A stretch of DNA of 64,000 nt from an uncultured Hyphomicrobiales bacterium (GTDB taxonomy: Bacteria; Pseudomonadota; Alphaproteobacteria; Rhizobiales; Beijerinckiaceae). Below, piece by piece: positions 60,602-64,000 of this stretch (position 1 is the stretch's first letter; each line of letters begins with the position of its first letter). The DNA is taken from positions 62,001-126,000 of the forward strand of contig CAINED010000021.1 of assembly GCA_903847605.1 (NCBI GenBank). Reading direction: 5' to 3'. A program made the translations under genes and the position numbers. The notes beneath the pieces are model-generated. The model searched no databases, was not told the DNA's origin, and was given only the letters and a program-made list of their open reading frames with translations.

Positions 60602-62275
60602 ATGGCGGACGCGGCGGAACTCCCGGAACGGGAGGGGATGGACTATGACGTTGTAATCGTTGGCGCCGGCCCCGCCGGCCTCGCCGCGGCCATCCGGCTG
60701 AAGCAGGTCTCGCCGGATTCCACCGTAGTGGTCGTCGAAAAAGGCTCGGAGGCCGGCGCGCATATTCTTTCCGGGGCCGTGATCGATCCGATTGGGCTCG
60801 ACCGCCTGCTGCCGGACTGGCGCGATGACGCCGAGCGTCCGCTGAGCGTCGAAGTCACGGCCGACAGGTTTTACATGCTGCACGCCAATGGCGGGCTTCG
60901 CCTGCCGAATTTCGCCATGCCGCCGCTGATGAACAATCACGGCAATTTCGTCGGTTCTCTCGCCAATGTCGTACGCTACCTCGCCAAGCGCGCCGAGGCG
61001 CTGGGCGTCGAAATCTATCCGGGCTTTGCGGCTGCCGAGGTGCTCTATGACGAGAAGGGCGCGGTGCGCGGCATCGCCACCGGCGACATGGGCATCGGCA
61101 AGAACGGCGAGCCCAATGCTTCTTACACGCGCGGCATGGAATTGCGTGGGCGTTACACGCTCTTGGCGGAAGGCGCGCGGGGATCGCTGACGAAACAATT
61201 GATCGCGAAATTTTCGCTCGATGCGGGTAAGGAACCGCAGAAATACGGCATCGGGCTCAAGGAAATCTGGCAGATCGATCCAGCCAAACACACGCCGGGC
61301 CTCGTGCAGCATTCCTTCGGCTGGCCGCTCGACAATCGCACGGGCGGCGGCTCATTCCTCTATCACATGGAGGACAACCAGATTTCCATCGGCTTCGTCG
61401 TGCATCTCAATTACGAAAATCCGACGCTCTCGCCCTTCGATGAGTTCCAGCGTTTCAAAACGCATCCGATGATTGCCGAATTGCTGGAGGGCGGAAAGCG
61501 CATCGCCTATGGCGCACGGGCGATCACCGAAGGCGGCTGGCAGAGCGTTCCGAAGCTCACTTTCCCGGGCGGCGCGCTGATCGGCTGCGCGGCCGGCTTC
61601 GTGAATGTTCCGCGCATAAAGGGTTCGCACAATGCCGTGCTCTCGGGGATGCTGGCGGCAGATCATCTCGCGCTGGCGCTCGCGGAAAATCGTTCGCATG
61701 ACGAGCTCGCGAGCTATGAAGAGGCATGGCGCGGATCGGAGATCGGAAAGGATCTCTGGAAGGTGCGCAACGCCAAGCCGCTATGGTCGAAGTTCGGCAC
61801 CTGGCTTGGCATATCGCTGGGCGGCCTCGACATGTGGACGAACACGCTGGGGTTCTCGCTGTTCGGGACGATGAAACACGGCAAGCCGGATTACGCCTCG
61901 CTGAAAATGCTCTCCGAGGTGACGCCGAAGGTTTATCCCAAACCGGATGGCAGACTGACCTTCGACAAGCCTTCGTCCGTGTTCCTGTCGAACACCAATC
62001 ACGAGGAAGACCAGCCGCCGCATCTCGTGCTGACGGACCCGTCGATTCCCATCGCGAAGAATCTACCGCTTTACGGCGAACCGGCGCGGCTTTATTGTCC
62101 GGTCGGAGTCTATGAAGTCGTGTACGAGGATGATGCAAAGAAGACGAACCCACGCTTCGTCATCAACGCGCAGAACTGCGTGCACTGCAAGACCTGCGAC
62201 ATCAAGGACCCCGCGCAGAACATCACTTGGGTTCCGCCCGAAGGATCAGGCGGACCGAACTATCCGAACATGTGA
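60602..62275 (+). CDS. electron transfer flavoprotein-ubiquinone oxidoreductase
   Basis: The 557-residue protein has the FAD motif DVVIVGAGPAGLAAAIRLK near residues 15-33, a membrane-binding quinone domain and a C-terminal ferredoxin part with CPVGVYEV, then NCVHCKTCDIKDP, the 4Fe-4S ligands. It passes electrons from ETF, reduced by acyl-CoA dehydrogenases, to ubiquinone. ATG 60602 is preferred to TTG 60581. It probably serves the dehydrogenase at 39833-40993 among others. Confidence 0.95.
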   Translation: MADAAELPEREGMDYDVVIVGAGPAGLAAAIRLKQVSPDSTVVVVEKGSEAGAHILSGAVIDPIGLDRLLPDWRDDAERPLSVEVTADRFYMLHANGGLRLPNFAMPPLMNNHGNFVGSLANVVRYLAKRAEALGVEIYPGFAAAEVLYDEKGAVRGIATGDMGIGKNGEPNASYTRGMELRGRYTLLAEGARGSLTKQLIAKFSLDAGKEPQKYGIGLKEIWQIDPAKHTPGLVQHSFGWPLDNRTGGGSFLYHMEDNQISIGFVVHLNYENPTLSPFDEFQRFKTHPMIAELLEGGKRIAYGARAITEGGWQSVPKLTFPGGALIGCAAGFVNVPRIKGSHNAVLSGMLAADHLALALAENRSHDELASYEEAWRGSEIGKDLWKVRNAKPLWSKFGTWLGISLGGLDMWTNTLGFSLFGTMKHGKPDYASLKMLSEVTPKVYPKPDGRLTFDKPSSVFLSNTNHEEDQPPHLVLTDPSIPIAKNLPLYGEPARLYCPVGVYEVVYEDDAKKTNPRFVINAQNCVHCKTCDIKDPAQNITWVPPEGSGGPNYPNM

Positions 62276-62287
62276 TGTATGAAAATG

Positions 62288-62379
62288 GTCATCCCGGACG
62301 CCGAAGGCGATCCGGGATCGCATGGAGATTTATCGCTTGAAGATCCCGGATAAATCGCTTCGCGATTTTCCGGGATGAC
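62288..62379. repeat. modular paired-palindrome repeat, copy 3
   Basis: The 92-base element opens GTCATCCCGG and closes CCGGGATGAC, then T6. Its left hairpin matches the right half of the 23658-23787 copy and its right hairpin matches that of 18486-18578. It lies between convergent genes and may terminate both. Confidence 0.85.
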
Positions 62380-62391
62380 TTTTTTCAAAGC

Positions 62392-63921
62392 CTACCGCAC
62401 CGCCCCATGCGCCAACGGCTTCGACAGCATTTCCTTGATCTGCTCGCGCATGGCGTTCTGGTTGTAGCTGCGCTGCAGGTTGATCCGGTTCCGGTTCGGA
62501 TCGCCGCCATGCCAGTATTCGTAGATATCCTGGCGCATGCCGAAGGACGAGGCCGCGAGATCGTGCGCGAGACGGAAAAGGCGCGACTTGTATTCGACAT
62601 CGACATCCTTGCCGCGCATGTAGCGGTCGAGATATTTGCGCACCTGCGGATTGGAGAGGTCACGCTCGCTCGGCTGCATGATGATGCCCGAGCCGCAGAT
62701 CTCGCGCAGCAGTTCGGTCATCCGGCTCGATGTCTGCGCGAACCAGATATGCAAGCCCCGACCCGGACCAAGCGTCCACTGCCCTGACGGCGTAGGACCT
62801 GCGAGGTGTTCCATGCCTTCCATCGAATGACGCCAGACTTCGCAATAGGTGACCATCTCGCCAAGCTTTGCACCGACTTCACGATACTGGTTGACGCCTA
62901 TGGCTTCGGCCACCATCGTCGCGACGCAGGTCATCAGACGCATGCGGAAATAGGCGCGGCATAAATTGGCCCAGCCCAGAAAGTTGAAGTTGACGCTGCC
63001 GCCGCCCGCGCCAAGCATCTTGATCATCGGCGAGGGATCGTAAAGCATGAAGACGCGATCCCAGGGTACCAGCACATTCTCGAAGAATAGCATGGCGTCC
63101 TGCTCGTCCCACATTTGCAGCGGATGGCCCCACGAGCCGAACCAGCGCGAAACTGGTTCGCGCGCCAGCACTTTCAGGCCGGGCGTGTTCGTCGGGATCG
63201 AGAAGGCAATGACGCAGCGCGGATCGTTGCGATGCGCGAAGGTGGCGGAGAGAGCGACATAACATTCGTTGCTATGCGGGGCTGCTGTCGACAATTGCTT
63301 GCCGCCGGTGACGATCACGCCATCCTTCGTTTCTTCCACCACATGCAGCGCAATCATCTCGTCCTCGGGAACGGGACGCTGCTCGTTCTGCGTCTGCTCG
63401 CTGCGATCAACCTGCGGATCGCCGAGCGCATGCGTCAGGAAGAGATCGTTGCGCATGCAATGCTTGTAATAATTGGCGAGGTTCTCGCCAAAATCGCAGC
63501 GCGGGTGCTTGATGGCGCTGAAATTATCTTTGAGGTGCAGAGTTGAAATGATGTAAGGCGCGAGAATATCGGGACTGCGGCCGAGTTGGCCCCAGGTGAG
63601 TTCGCTCCACAATTCGCTGTTGCGGCGCTTCATCCGCAATTCGTCGGCATTGCGCGGCAGCAGCCAAGAGAGCGACGTGCGCACGCCGCTTTCGGAGTCG
63701 ACGAAAGTCATTTCGTCACGATAGGTGGTTGTCTGCTTGTCATAGACCGATGCGAGTGCGTCGATCATGTCCTTGAAGGCCGGATGCGTCGTGACATCGC
63801 TGACGCGCTCGCCGTCGATCCAGACCTCGCGGCCGTCCTGCAGGCTTTTCTTGAAACGGGCGCCGGTCATGGCGCCTTTGGCAGGCAAAGTCCGGGTATC
63901 GCGTTCGGCAAGGGCACTCAT
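62392..63921 (-). CDS. HpaB-family flavin-dependent aromatic hydroxylase
   Basis: The 509-residue protein has the large-component signature of 4-hydroxyphenylacetate 3-monooxygenase: AMTGARFKKSLQDGREVWI shown near the N-terminus, then SALATF-like ECYVALSATF, the FAD region NVLVPWDRVF and a long C-terminal helical part. It uses reduced FAD made by a separate reductase. No HpaC-like reductase is visible here. The start ATG 63921 follows GAGGAGATCC. The phenolic substrate is unknown; about 80 bases beyond the start remain before the window edge. Confidence 0.86.
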   Translation of the reverse strand: MSALAERDTRTLPAKGAMTGARFKKSLQDGREVWIDGERVSDVTTHPAFKDMIDALASVYDKQTTTYRDEMTFVDSESGVRTSLSWLLPRNADELRMKRRNSELWSELTWGQLGRSPDILAPYIISTLHLKDNFSAIKHPRCDFGENLANYYKHCMRNDLFLTHALGDPQVDRSEQTQNEQRPVPEDEMIALHVVEETKDGVIVTGGKQLSTAAPHSNECYVALSATFAHRNDPRCVIAFSIPTNTPGLKVLAREPVSRWFGSWGHPLQMWDEQDAMLFFENVLVPWDRVFMLYDPSPMIKMLGAGGGSVNFNFLGWANLCRAYFRMRLMTCVATMVAEAIGVNQYREVGAKLGEMVTYCEVWRHSMEGMEHLAGPTPSGQWTLGPGRGLHIWFAQTSSRMTELLREICGSGIIMQPSERDLSNPQVRKYLDRYMRGKDVDVEYKSRLFRLAHDLAASSFGMRQDIYEYWHGGDPNRNRINLQRSYNQNAMREQIKEMLSKPLAHGAVR

Positions 63922-64000
63922 CAAGGATCTCCTCTATGTTTGTTCGTTACTGCCAGATAGCGAATGCGTTCGCCGTGCCGGTTCCGGCGGGGCTGCGGTA

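Noticed and set aside
1-64000. tRNA, rRNA, IS elements, prophage, integration sites
   Set aside because: No cloverleaf arms with TTCGA-type loops, transposase motifs or att-like direct repeats were recognised by eye; a tRNA scan was not possible.

Overview
The window reads as chromosomal DNA of an alphaproteobacterium, most likely Hyphomicrobiales (Rhizobiales) near Bradyrhizobium/Xanthobacteraceae. The grounds are high GC by eye, the dnaX-ybaB-recR and tadA/rluB-rsmD neighbourhoods, a MutL with its own endonuclease motif, many orphan TctC/Bug binding proteins, and short GC-rich palindromic repeats between genes. I found 66 coding genes or gene remnants and one SRP RNA. I recognised no tRNA, rRNA, phage, IS element or CRISPR array. 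Gene calls come from reading motifs, not from database searches.

Layout. 1-7.3 kb: catabolic genes (two Bug proteins, phosphoesterase, SDR, MetE-like protein, pobA with a hotdog thioesterase). 7.3-15.2 kb: TerC, a pyroglutamyl-peptidase-like protein, a very large DUF2339 membrane protein, ald, and a low-GC HNH islet between inverted repeats. 15.3-25.7 kb: mutL, a JmjC-like protein, rsmD, an RluB with unusually long disordered arms, tadA, Bug protein, GlcD-like oxidase. 25.8-34.8 kb: VOC protein, RNA methyltransferase, divergent HxlR/GFA pair, tlyA, MBL hydrolase, GGDEF-EAL protein, RimJ-like acetyltransferase, monooxygenase remnant. 34.8-37.9 kb: truA, fmt and def, with a VapBC/FitAB-type toxin-antitoxin pair between def and fmt. 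38-48.4 kb: acyl-CoA dehydrogenase, MarR plus NlpC/P60 pair, small secreted proteins, recR, transglutaminase, ybaB, dnaX, ffs. 49.3-55.5 kb: a five-gene minus-strand operon. 55.6-64 kb: two more Bug proteins, a histidine kinase, aldo/keto reductase, ETF-quinone oxidoreductase and an HpaB-type hydroxylase.

The main finding is the gene at 52271-53896 (minus). Two reading frames that look separate lie in the same frame on either side of a single TGA at 53606-53608. Read as selenocysteine, they give one 541-residue protein with a U-S-S-C motif at residues 97-100, in the setting typical of UGSC-family (seleno)proteins. A hairpin with an 8-bp perfect stem and a GGUC loop, the same apical loop as the E. 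coli fdhF SECIS, begins 9 nt after the TGA. The gene is in an operon with an MDR reductase, a DsbA-fold isomerase-like protein, and an ABC permease plus binding protein that has no ATPase nearby.

Other points of interest: the toxin-antitoxin pair inside the formyl-methionine operon; a family of modular paired palindromes (three copies, one of which encodes the RsmD tail); the HNH islet flanked by ~36-bp inverted repeats; a one-base frameshift in a small secreted protein gene; and a remnant of a flavin monooxygenase.
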